From: Hirundichthys speculiger
Taxonomy: Eukaryota; Chordata; Actinopteri; Beloniformes; Exocoetidae
Length of the DNA: 64,000 nt
Direction: 5' to 3'
Assembly: GCA_018398805.1 (NCBI GenBank)
Contig: JAGFBZ010002379.1
Coordinates: 3,051,501-3,115,500 of the forward strand
Shown here one piece after another: positions 23,601-35,900 of the stretch (within the stretch, counting starts at the first letter, position 1; each line of letters begins with the position of its first letter). The notes below the pieces were generated by a model, which was not told where the DNA came from, did no database searches, and saw only the letters and a program-made list of their open reading frames with translations. A program made the translations under genes and the position numbers.

Positions 23601-26600
23601 AATGAATATTATCTGTTATTATGTGGTGTAATATTATGTGGTCAAACACATTCGTAATGATGTATAACACATCTTAGATAGTTTTAAACCATCTCTCAGT
23701 GTGGCTTGCCAATCTGTAAGGGATCAATGTTTGGAGTTCCAGAAAAGAAGAAAAAAAAAAAATCAGATGTAAATATCTAAACTTGGGCAAAAGCACCAAG
23801 AAAATCTTGCAGCTTCACAGATGAACAAGAAAATGTTTTTATGTCATTTGGTTGAACTACACTTAAAACGTTTTCATCCACCAGCCAAAGTAGCTTTTTT
23901 CCAGGTGTGCTATTTTCCTTCTTTCAAGAGTCTCGCTCAGAAGATTTTCTTAAATGGAAAACTGCAAGGAAGCAGATGATATTTCAAAGACAGCATAGCA
24001 TTTTTTTTTTGCTGGTGGTGGTTCATGTTTATTTCAAACAGCAAATATGAGAAACTGAGGTGGAGAAGATGTACAAAAAAGATCATGCTCTTGATACAAA
24101 CACAGTGTTCACATTCACACAGACAGCATTTCATGCCACTTAATGTGTGTTTCTCCCTCCCTGTGTAGATTCCCTGAGGATAAGGGTTTGCTATGTTGCA
24201 GCTGGTGATGGGCCGCAGGCGTCATGGAAGCAGACAGTGATACGTGACATGTGGGCAGATAGTTTCTATTCCACTCCCACTCACAAAGCACATTTCAGAT
24301 TAACCTCGGCCTGTCTTTTCTGTTTCCGCTTTGGCATAAGGTGCAGGGTAGATTAGAAAAAATTGCTCAAGCGTGGTGTATCGGGACTCCTTTCTTGTCA
24401 GGATCAGTGGCCCGTGTGCTCCACAGCAGATTCACGGAGCAGTTACAGTGAAGAAGGAAGTTCACTTTAGTTGCATCCAAATCTGTTAGTGTTACACACG
24501 TTTACAGCCTGTTGGTCTTTTTCTTTATGTCTTCGAACATACCTGAAGTGACACAATGAAATATTCCTTTCTTATTGTTTCATTCAATGCTTTTTTTGGT
24601 CATAGTTAGTACTGTCTCTCTTTATTCACTCTGGGACTCGCTCCAACATCTTTTTAGCTGATGGAAGTGGGCACAATTATCTGGCTTAATTCTTGACTTA
24701 GTTCTTGTGGTAGAAATGGAGACTAGTAAGGTCCTGAAAAAGGCCACAGTTCCTTGAAATACAGCTAAAGTTACATTAAAGTCCTTGATCTCCCTGTGCC
24801 TGCATGCGTATTATACGCTCTCCCTCACAAACCTTAAGAACAGTGGGTGATTCGTTTTTATATGTTTGGAGTGAGACTGCGTTACTGTCTCATTAGTGTC
24901 TGAAGGATAAAAAGAGAGCAGTTTAAACTGGCCTTGACATCAGCAAAATAAACTTGGATTTGCAGAGTCTTTGCAGCATTGATCTGATTCCAAAAACATC
25001 TTTGAACCAAATCTTATGATAAGATCGCATTTAATACCTGGATGGTAAGCCCTGCAGGATGAGGTGTTATATCTAAGAATGTGTGCAAGTAATTAGCGGA
25101 TGAAATCAATGGGAAATATGGCACTCTAACAAGGGAATTGCTTGTTCATCTGTCGAACGGTTGGTGATCTGACATAAAGTCAGCGAGAAGCCTTGAACCC
25201 TGCATAAGCTGTCAAGATTGGACTCACACACAAACACTTGCTCACACATGCGTGAAAGAAAGGTGAAGGTCAGTCTCCAACAGACATGATGGGAGAAAAA
25301 GATGGTAACAGAGCAGGTAGACATCCATGACTGACTGTTTTTCCCGCCTCTTAAATGACTTCATATATTAACTGATTAGTTCACATCCATTCAGCCTCAG
25401 AGGTGTGTTTAAAGGAAGATCTGACATTTTTCTCTTTTTTCTTTCTTTTTTTTTTTTTTTTGCTGAATGATGGAAAGTTAGAAGACAACCAGCTTAATAA
25501 AGAAATATGGTCATGAGATGTTTTCTTCTGGAAACCAGCTGTTAACAGCTGTTTTTAGTTGTTGTCTACATGTGCTGCTGCGTTCGAGGTTCTCATCAAA
25601 ACTGAGGTTGGATTTCCACATCAAGTAATTCTTGATATCAGTTCCAAAAATGTCAGACTGTTGTTGAAAAGTTAGTGAAAAACTATTGAGACACACAAAA
25701 GAGGCCACATTTAACTATGTTTATTTCATTTAAACTGAAACTAAATGAGCAGGACGTTTGTCCTCATATTCTAACGATATATGATATCATTTCCAAAAAT
25801 GTCAGAAAATTCAGAAAATGTCAGAAAATTCCTTTGCTAGAAAAAAGTATGACTGTTGTTGAAAAGTTAGTGAAAAACTATTGAGACACACAAAAGAGGC
25901 CACATTTAACTATGTTTATTTCATTTAAACTGAAACTAAATGAGCAGGACGTTTGTCCTCATATTCTAACGATGACCGCTCGGTACTCGCTGCAGGTGGA
26001 GAGAGGACTGGTTACTTCCAGTTGTTTTTAGGCTACACATACCTGTGACGTTGATGGCGACTATGTCTGTGGGCACGGCCTGAGCCGCTTGCCTCATCCT
26101 CTCCTCCGGGGTCGGGAGGGGCACGGCCTTGTTCCATACCATCTGTCCATCAACTTCTGACACCTCACCTACTTCACCCCCTCTCTGCGGCGTCTGGGAC
26201 CTCATGGAAAGCTGAGATTTGCTGTCTTCCAGTGATGAAGCTGTGGACTAGAGGAGCAAAGCAGAATGGTTTAATGTGGTGGGGAAAAAAATAAAAATAT
26301 CCAGATGAAAAAGCAACCACATCCAGGGATGAAAGAAAAACAATGAATGAAAAGGAACAAAGGGGCAACAGGTAATAAAGGGAGGTAAAGATAGATAAAA
26401 CTGGGAAAATCACAGTAGTAAGAAAGAAGAAACAGGATGTCACGTAATGAAAGGTGATGGAAATCGACTTATTCAGAATAGAGCACAAAAACAACAAATG
26501 AACAGGGATAACATATCTATCCATAACTGGTTAAATGTCGCCGACTCTTCACAGCAGATACTTTAACATAATACATCGCTGTGACCTTCAAATGGTTGTA

Positions 26601-29600
26601 ACGCTATAAACATGTTTGATGAGCGCTCTGATCCAAATGGAAACAAATGGACACACACACACACACACACCCCCCCCCCACACACACACACACCCACACA
26701 CACACGCCCATTGAGTGAACTGACCGAGCCGTCATATTGATGGGGGAGAAGCTGTGCAGGAACAGGAAGAAGAAAGATTTGTGTATTAAACTGTGATGAC
26801 ACGTTAAGACTCCAGCAACTGACAGTGATGTTTTACTATGTCCAAGCTGGAAATTTAGCAAACAGCAAAGCAGTTTGTGAAATGTTCGGGTCCCCCACCC
26901 ACCCACGGACCCTCTTTCAGAGCACAGTCAAAATAATCCTGAAAGGAGAAAAGAATCTGATGAGTCTTTACGTTCGTGGCCTCACTCAAGCTTTGCATGC
27001 CTTGAGGTTTTGCTGTGCAAAAAAACAAAAGATTAGAATAAAAGATATAAAAACTTGTCAGACTTGTCTGGAATCTTTAGATGGCAGCCAGCAGTTTTTC
27101 TTTATGTCCAGAACAGTTTCTTTTGACAATGCCAAACATCATATGGGCAAAAAAACAACGCATCAGTGGTTTTAAAGAAATACAAGGATGGAGGCAGAAA
27201 ATAGGAATGGTGGTAACAGAAGGGAAGGAAGAAAGAAGCACAGCAATAGTTTGGTGACAAGCATGGACTGTCGTTCTGGCTCAACCTGGAGTCTGGTTTC
27301 TCTTTGTGAAGTAGCTGTCAGGCAGAGTTAGGCTCAAAGACCACAGGACAACAGAATGTGATGGGGAAGAGTGGAGGACAGGGGGGCAAACGGCAGAACA
27401 GTGGGGCAGAGTGAGGGGCCTGGCTGGGACTGCAGAGAGACGGTTAGTATGCTGAAATGGAAATAACAAGAAATGCATGGTGACAGTTCAGAACTGCAAC
27501 AGTGTGTTATGAAGGTCAAGGGTCAAAGCAGCCATAAAATGAGCGTCTGGCTTCCAGAAACTTTGGAGGACAAAGGAGACCCTGATAACAATCCACGAAC
27601 CCTTCGAGGACCTCTTATGTGTGTCAAAAATAAAACAACACAAAGGGAAGCGGCATATTCGGTGGTTGAGTTTATTTCTGCTTCATTCCACACTCATGAT
27701 AAGACAGTAACAAAAGATTTTGTCTCAAATTGCACATTCTGATTTTTTTTTAAGTACCCATTTCTCCTTTTTTGTATTGCTGCCCCTCTCTATTCATTGT
27801 TTTCTGTCACTGCCCACCGCCTTTGTATGAAATTGCAGTTATTTGGCGAAACACCGTGCACCAAAGTGTGGAGGAAAAGGACATAATGAGGTAACAACAG
27901 CATTTAACTACGACTCTAAAACTGCGACTAAGACCAAAGAAAGTCGGAAAACAAACGTTAAAAAAAATATCTGGTTGAATGAATCAATATAAATGCACAC
28001 CTATCATGTCACTTTTTATGTCTAAAATTACACAACAAAAGTGGAGCCTAGGACATCCATCTTAAATGTAATGTTTTATTGACCACTAGAGGGCAGATTG
28101 ACACCATTATATTCTGTGGAAGTGTCATGCTGCTCAGTCAGCACTGGTGCAACCGTACAGCAGTGCTCTCCACATGTTCTGCACTTCTATGTACTTAGAA
28201 GGCAGAGATGCATGTGGACTTTAGGGATTCACGTGTTTTTCTGTGCTTATGTGCCTGCTCTATATGTACATACCTGTTTGTCGTTTTCATCGTCCTCTTC
28301 ATCCTGCAGGCTGCTGGTGGACTGCATGGGGTCTGAGAAAGTGGGACCCTGAGAGTAGTACTGGGAGCTCCGGAAACCATCTTTCCTCAACTTGTCACAT
28401 TCTGGAGAACAGAGACAAAGAAAAGGTCACAACACTAAACAAGAAGCAGCTCTGATTGGACTTAAATTTCAGAAAAGATGGAGGTTTTTTTTCTGATGAA
28501 AAAAAAAAAAAAAACTCTTGCAGTTGTGAAATTTTTTGCTTATGCACTCTTTCTGGCATTAAGATCCTTAATGTAATCATGTTTGTTCTAGGAAAAATGT
28601 TGATTCAACTGTCTGTTATTTAACCAACCATAACTCAGAAACAGGATGGGAAAAAAAATGAATCATTTGTGTAAGACTGGAGATTGTACAGCATTTAAAA
28701 TGATTACACAGTTGACTCAAGACATCTAAAGCGTTTTTTAACAAAAGCTGAACAAATGACAGCTGAGAATTGAATGCAGATTCAGCGAAAGAATAAAGCC
28801 TTCGTTTATTTCTCCTTTGTTTGTTCCAAATATACTCAATACTAATCTTTACCCGTCTATTTAATGATGCCAAAGCATAATTAATATATGTTTTGGGATA
28901 TGTTATTTTAACAAAACTGTTTCTGTCATCCTTCATTCTTCAAAAAGAAGCCCATTATTTGAGTCCAAAGATTTGATTGATTGATTTATATTCTTTTAAT
29001 TCTACCTTAAGTCTGAAACTGAGATGTGAAAAAAGCATTTAAATATGCTATAAATATCCCTTCACATGAAATCAGCTCCAAACCCACCTGAACCTCAAAG
29101 ATCTGGTTTCAATGCAAAAATATAAACATATCTTACATACTCTAGATGCAATCAACATCTGGCTGCAGATGCTGCAACTGATCACTGCCAGCAATACTCT
29201 ATTCTGGCTATTGAGAAATTAACGAGTGTCTGCTGCTTTACGTATCATTTTTGGCCTTCATGTTGATGGTCTTTGATGGTTTGTGGTGTGTGTGCGTGCA
29301 TAAACATTTTATGTGTATATTGGAATTATGTGTTTTTGCATCTATTGATGCTCTTGATTGCTCTTTTTTTTTAATTAAAGATGCTTGTGGCTCTAGTGGC
29401 CTTCATTACAGTAGAGACAGGAAGGTGGGGCAGAGAGAGAGAATGGGGAAGATGTGCAGCAAAAGGTCAGAGACCGGGAGTCCAACCTGCGACCACTGCA
29501 AGGACTGAAGCATCTGTACAAGGGCCTAAACCAGGAGCTACCCAGTGGCCCACATCTACTGGTGCTCTTAACTGGTGGACTGTCTTTGTCAGGGAACTCT

Positions 29601-29956
29601 TGAAAAGGAGACTTAAAATCTCAAGAGCTTCTTTTTCTCCTCCCTAGTTAAATAAATAAAAGAAACAAAAAAAATAAATGTTCAACATTTCAAACTGAGG
29701 CTAAATTTGTGAATCCAGTTTTTAAATCAAATATCCTAAATGAATGGATGGATGGATGGATGGATGGATGGATGGATGGATGGATGGATGGATGGACAGA
29801 CGTTTACTCCTTGTCAGCTATGCATTGTGGAACATACTGCCTGTTTCTGTATCTTTTGTCAGTCATGTGAGTGCACTCCCTTTTGGGTCTTGCCAAGTGC
29901 TGCTCACGCCTTTTCTCGTCACCACCTGCTGCAATTGATGTGATGTATCTGTACGC

Positions 29957-29988
<32 letters not shown>

Positions 29989-32900
29989 CGAAGAGTCATA
30001 AGAAGAGAAATTTGAGAAAAGGGAAAAGCGAGGAGGGGGTATCAGTTTCAGTCTGTCACACACAGATGGCAAAACTGTCTCTTTCTTGTCTCCCCCCCCC
30101 CATCTCAGGAGGCATACTGTCATACTCGTTTTGCAAATTTGTATTAGTGCACTCTGTTTCTAGTTTTAATACACAGTTATATTCATAGACTTTCTTATGT
30201 ATCCAAAACCTAAAAACTTGTAATTCCAGCATGTTTTCCTGATGTCTTTAAACTGAGGGATAAACTCCCTTATACTGACAACATATTATAGTAATTTGTT
30301 TCTTTTTATGATGTTTCTTTCCATGTGGTATTAATGAAACATTCACACTGTTTTCTTTTTTTTTTTTTTTTTTTTTTACATTTCCACTCTCTGGCCTTTC
30401 ATCTCTTTTAATCACCACACATGTATCAAAGCACATTTAAATTACTATTCGCTCTGCACCTCAAAGATGCTGTTTTTGATCCATTTTAGGTCAAATTCAT
30501 CTCCACTAATTACAGCCCGTGTCTATGGAGAGGCACCATCGATGCATGTATAATACTGTCAGCTAATGGAGCCTGATGGGGCTGGAAAATGGAGCTAATG
30601 CAACAACAAGCAGGAGAAATGACAGTGTGGAAGATGGGAATTAGGAAGCATGATGATAATTAGGATGATGACAGGGTGTGGAACTGTTAAGATGACTGCT
30701 GGTGCATGATTGTGACGGTTGATGAAGTAAAAAAAAAAAAAAAACCTGATGAGAGGGGTGTTGTTTGTTGCTAGGCAGAACACAGAACATGGGGGTGAGG
30801 CTCGTAACCCTGAATATTTTTCTAACTTGTGTCCTCTCAGCATCTTTTTCAGCTTAAGTTTCATCCATTCAGCAGTTTAAAACATCTTTATCTTTTTGAT
30901 GTTCTGCAGGAACAAGTTTTAGTTTTGAAATAAAGCTTCCCCACTTGATCATTTGTGCCAGTTTTAGTCAGCTGAGGAGTGTGATGACCGGTTGAAGGGG
31001 AGCATGGCATCGAAGGAAAGACAATTTTTCACACAAACTAATTTGACAAATCTTCACTGAAACCTTGGTCTGAGGGGACTTTTTTTCCCTCAAGCATTTA
31101 AAAACTACCTGAGCATTAAAAATACTTGTTACTTTTGTTTAAAGTGTGGGTTAAGACAACCACTGAGATAGTAGTGTAATGTCACACGCCAATATAGGCT
31201 GTAAAACTTCCTCTACAGGTGGTGCTGATGAAAGCAGGTAAAGTTAACGATCCACCTGATTATATGAATAATAGGTGAAACCCGAGCACCGGGAACAATT
31301 GGTTTCAACTGGTGCTGCATTTGGGGGTTTTGTGCATCATGAACACCGGTTTTGAAGCGAACTCCCACTGACTCCGAAATTGCCAATTTCCCGTCAATTT
31401 GTCAAGTTAAGATCGATACTGATCTTGTCGACTTCTACTGGAATAACTGAAGACAGTCAGAGCAGAGAGAAAGACGCATGTTCTGCCCCCTTAGGTGGTC
31501 CCTATTTTTTTCTGACTCTACGCTCTCCGTCAGGCATATACATAATATATACATTTTCTGTTCTACATTATCTAATAGATGGAAGTTGTATTCAAAGCAG
31601 TCTCCTGGTTATCGCTCAGTAGCATCAATGACTAACGCATGATTCCAGGAAAGCAGACAGCCACACCAATGTTGTGTGACTTGATGACATGATTTATTCA
31701 ACCATAGTGGCATATTACAAACTCAGTCAAACCCAAGCTGAAACCCATGTAGCTATGAAAGGGACAAAGAGCGCATGCGGACTGGGATCTGAATGACTAT
31801 CGATTGCTTGGCTGTGCAGAGAACAGACTTGTGTCTCTTACCAGTAACAGTGGCTCATGTTCCTGTAATATAACTGGCTTTGTGAGTATGAAACTGGAGC
31901 TGAGCCTTGTTTGACCTCCTGACCCACAAGCGGCATTAGCTCTATACCAAGCTATAAATTGTTTTGGGTCAGACCCAGGTCCTTGATGTTTAATATCGAC
32001 AAGTCAACCATTACTTGTATTACAACACTTTACGGGCCTCAATGTTCAAATTTGATTTCTGCATACAGATATTTGTATGGGCATATAAAACAGCCTGAAA
32101 ATAGCTGTGCAGAAATTAAATTCCAACATGAAAGACCTTGCTCTGCAAGCACACGTCTTGGGGACCGATTTCAGATGACTGACTGCTTACTAACCAACAT
32201 AGCAAAAATCCAAAAGTTATTACTGTTAAAGATTACATTTTGCTCTAACACAGCACAGGCAATTGTATTAAGTTTTTTTCCAAGATCTTGTATTGATAAT
32301 GGAGGAGTTGGACCACTGTATAAAAGTCATCCCAAAGACTCAATAGGGTGACCAATTAATGTGTGCAAATGATTGGTCAATTCAACATCCGCGTAAAAAA
32401 GAGCACATCATCGAAGAAGTGAGGAAGTATCCACATCTGTATGATTCTCGTTCTTCACACTACAAAGACAGCCCATATTCTAGTAATTCATGGAGGGAGA
32501 TTGCAATGAATGTGGGTCTGGATAAGGCTGAGATGGTGAGGAAGTGGAAAAACACAAGAGATAAGTTTAGTAAGTTTAGCTAGTTCGTGATTGTCCCTCT
32601 TGCGTTGTGGCGTGGACTAACATAGCGCAGACCGCGCTTCAAAATTGGGCATAAATCAAAAATAACTGTGGGATACCTGCGAACAAACTAACTGCGACAC
32701 ATTGCTCCGAGAGTATACACAACCCTTGACTCTATGATCTACTGCTAATTTTTTTTTTTATTAGATTTCACTACATTGTTCAAGCATTCTTTGATTATGA
32801 TCCATTTAAGATTTTCCTACTGACAGTTCTCAGCCTAATTTTAACAGTTTCAGCAAATTTAGTTGTTTCGTCTGCGTGATGCAGACCAATGATTTGACTC

Positions 32901-35900
32901 ATCTGAAACAAAGCAACATCTTTTCCGGTCACTGATAACAGATGATACTAAAGGACTAATTACCGTAATAATAAAACCCAACAAATTTGCCTGTGAGACT
33001 GAGATACAGCCAGCTGCATGGCCTCATATCCCCCCCCCACACTCCTGGGAACAGACAGAGAGAAGCAACACAGTGACGCTCAGATGGACGGCACAGGTGC
33101 TCTCGTTGGACACCTGTTGTATTTCAGTTACAACCCCCAGGGCAGGGTGGTGACTGGGTGACTGGCTGAGGGGGTGTGAATTATTCCCACTTCCCAGGTG
33201 GGGTTGTGTTTGAGTGTTTATGTATCCACCTACATCAATATTGCAGGAAAAACTATACAGTAACAACAATCAGGGGTCAAAGACAGAAAAAGAAAACCTG
33301 TGGTGTGTGTGCAAGTGTGTAAAAACAGGTGACTCACAGATTAACTACAACCACATATTCCCCATTTATCTCTCCACCCTGTTAAATCAGTGTGTTTTTA
33401 TCTGCTGACACTCAAGGCCAGCCTAGACAATTAACATCAAGCTTTTACAGTGGCACGCCAATGATGTGTGCACGCAGATGCACAAATAAACCTCCATGTG
33501 TACTCGCATATCTGATTCTCACAGTGTTATCTGTGAAATGGGTGGAAACAGCACCTTTCCCAGGACATTTCTGCAAAACCCGTGTCAGCATTTGCTGGTA
33601 TTCCCACTTCCTATTCTGGGAAAGTTCAGAGAATTTAAAAAACACAGCTGTCACTCTGCTGTAACTTGACTCTCTGTATTTGTTTGGCAACAAGGCTCCT
33701 GGCTTTGCTCTAATCAGACTGGACAAACAGGAAGAAAAGGATGTCGCAAGGATGTAGCACTTCTGTGTTGTCGGCTAAACGCAATTACGTGTTTGGACGC
33801 TTTTATAGTGGTGCAGGCAAACAACGTTCTGGCTGGTCTATTTCTGACGTCACGAGAAACGTGAAAGGATTCGACACAAACTGTGAGCTGGTGAGACACA
33901 GCATGGTTAATCTTCTAAAGTGACATTAACTGTGTAATGTTTCACTACCTGAAGCTTAGATGCTTAATACGACGCAGTTTAACTGAAATGAGGGTTTTTA
34001 AGTCACAGGTATTTTAAAGCAAACCTAACTGAGCTTGAAATTGTCTTAGATAAAAACCAAACACCATACAAATCCTTTTTTACTGAATAATGAATACAAA
34101 ATTACTGCCTTTCAGTGCTACATGTGCTCTTGCGCAAGCGCTGATTGTACATAGTTGATATCTGGATGTTGTGATTTTTTTTTTTAGTGCTATAATTTTT
34201 CCCCAGACACTGGGGACTGGAGACGGAACAGAAAGGTGCCCTTAGCTGTTGCTGATTCTTGATACTTGACTGATATATAAGAGCTTATACGGTTTAGAAA
34301 CTGGAGACTTAAAAAAATGGACTTGGTTTGATGAAAAAAGTAGTTGGACACCCAAACTTTTTCATCAACTAACTGAGAACATAAAGCCCACGTGAGCCGT
34401 GAATGAAAACCAGCGTAAGCTTCAGTCCTCATGTAAATTACTGTACTTCACATTTATTTACTTCCATCAACTCTTTTTGGCAAGCTCTTTTTTCCAAAAG
34501 TGACAACAGTGAGTAAAGACTAGGATGGGGCTAGTGGACTTTCAAAGTGTAGATGACTGTTAAAGCTGGGTCTTTAAATGCTGTTCAGGTCATCACTCAG
34601 CACTCACGGGTGCTTTTATTCAAATGATCTTTACCTCGCAGGGCGGTCTTCAGATTAACCTTGGCCTGGCGGTGGAGGTCCTCTACGCAGGGCGGTCTGC
34701 TGCCTGGGAGGAAGACATTCTCCTGCTGATGCCACGGAGCTGTGTAGTGAACCGTCCACTTGCTCTCTTCATCCAGGTTAGACACAGCTGCAGAGACACA
34801 ACAGTGTGATAAGGAGTTTTGTTTGCCTTTGCATCCTTGCAGTTTTATTAGCCACTAAACCATGAATGTGAGCAGGTCATACCAGTCATCTTCCCAGGAG
34901 CAGTCTTTGGATCAATAGACTCGATGTTACAAAGAAACATGGATTCCTATCAACTTTAATCTGCCATTTTTAAGATCAACCATCTGGAAAAATCATGATC
35001 CTGGCCATTAAAGGTGTGTTTATATGTTTGAAAGAAGAGGAAAGGGAAGAACATTGAGATGTTTAGGACAAAGGTGCCAGCCTTCACACCATCAACATGA
35101 CACGTATCTGAGACTTCACAGTCAACAGGCCACACAAGCGAGAGGGGGAGGGTGAATTACTTTACTTGGGCAAGTTGGAGGAAACTGACCAGTCGATATG
35201 CAGCAGATGACTGTAGACCAAAGACAAGCAATCTACCACATCCTCTACAAGAAAACTTCCTTTCAAAATAGTGTGCAAACAGTGCTAACAGGAGTCACAC
35301 TGTTAGCCTCTTTCATCATTCAGTTTTGAAATGTGCCCTCTAAAATACAACATATACAACCGGTTAATTAGTTAAAAAAACAAAATGTAAGAACCTGCAT
35401 TTTGTGTTTTACATCATTCTTTATGTTTCATCATTAACTAATTCTCCTTTTATGTTCAGTTGCCACGGTTACATGATGTTTTTTAATTTGGAATTAATTA
35501 TTCTGAATTAAATAATTCCAAATTAAACTATTTCCCTTCGAGTTTACATGGAAATAGTAATTCCAAATTGAGGTTTACATGGAAAACACGTTTGATCGGC
35601 TTTATCCAATTCCGCTTAAGGTCTGGGGGTTGGGAAGGGTTCTGATTGGATAAGGGCTGGACGTCTTTATGTATTTACGTCTACCAGAAAAAAACAAACT
35701 TACTCGATTAGCAACAACATGGAGGACTACAATATAAGCATCCTTTTTGGATTTGTTTTGATTTTATTTTTGAAGCAGCAGCACGACAACATCATGTCGA
35801 TGTTTTGTTTTCGAAAACAAGCCCAGCGCGGAATATAAGCGTCATCGCGACAGACGGGCAAGGGAACGAGCATGCGCAGAAAGACCGGAATCAATTAAAA

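Larger units (their letters stand above)
26248..28273 (-). other. nhsl1 intron with compound (AC)n/(C)n microsatellite and a CTCF motif
   Basis: No exon seen. Compound microsatellite (AC)n-C9-(AC)n at 26651-26705 and a consensus CTCF core at 28083. The remaining sequence shows no recognisable repeat. Confidence 0.5.
28402..34634 (-). other. nhsl1 intron with SINE, (ATGG)n and MADF relict
   Basis: No nhsl1 exon seen between 28402 and 34634; exon 2 joins directly to exon 3 in phase. The intron holds a tRNA-derived SINE, an (ATGG)13 tract, a (TG)n tract at 29958-29987, a T-rich run at 30358-30377 and a fragment encoding a MADF-like domain. 30480-30720 is low in repeats and rich in TAATT words. 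Confidence 0.5.

Noticed and set aside
26563..26906. Cys/Val/Gly-rich minus-strand frames
   Set aside because: Translation of the compound (AC)n/(C)n microsatellite.
29740..29943. MDGW-repeat open frames
   Set aside because: Translation of the (ATGG)n microsatellite.
31959..32351. 130-aa + strand open frame just upstream of the MADF relict
   Set aside because: No recognisable domain, AT-rich random composition, not in frame with or linked by splice sites to the MADF frame.
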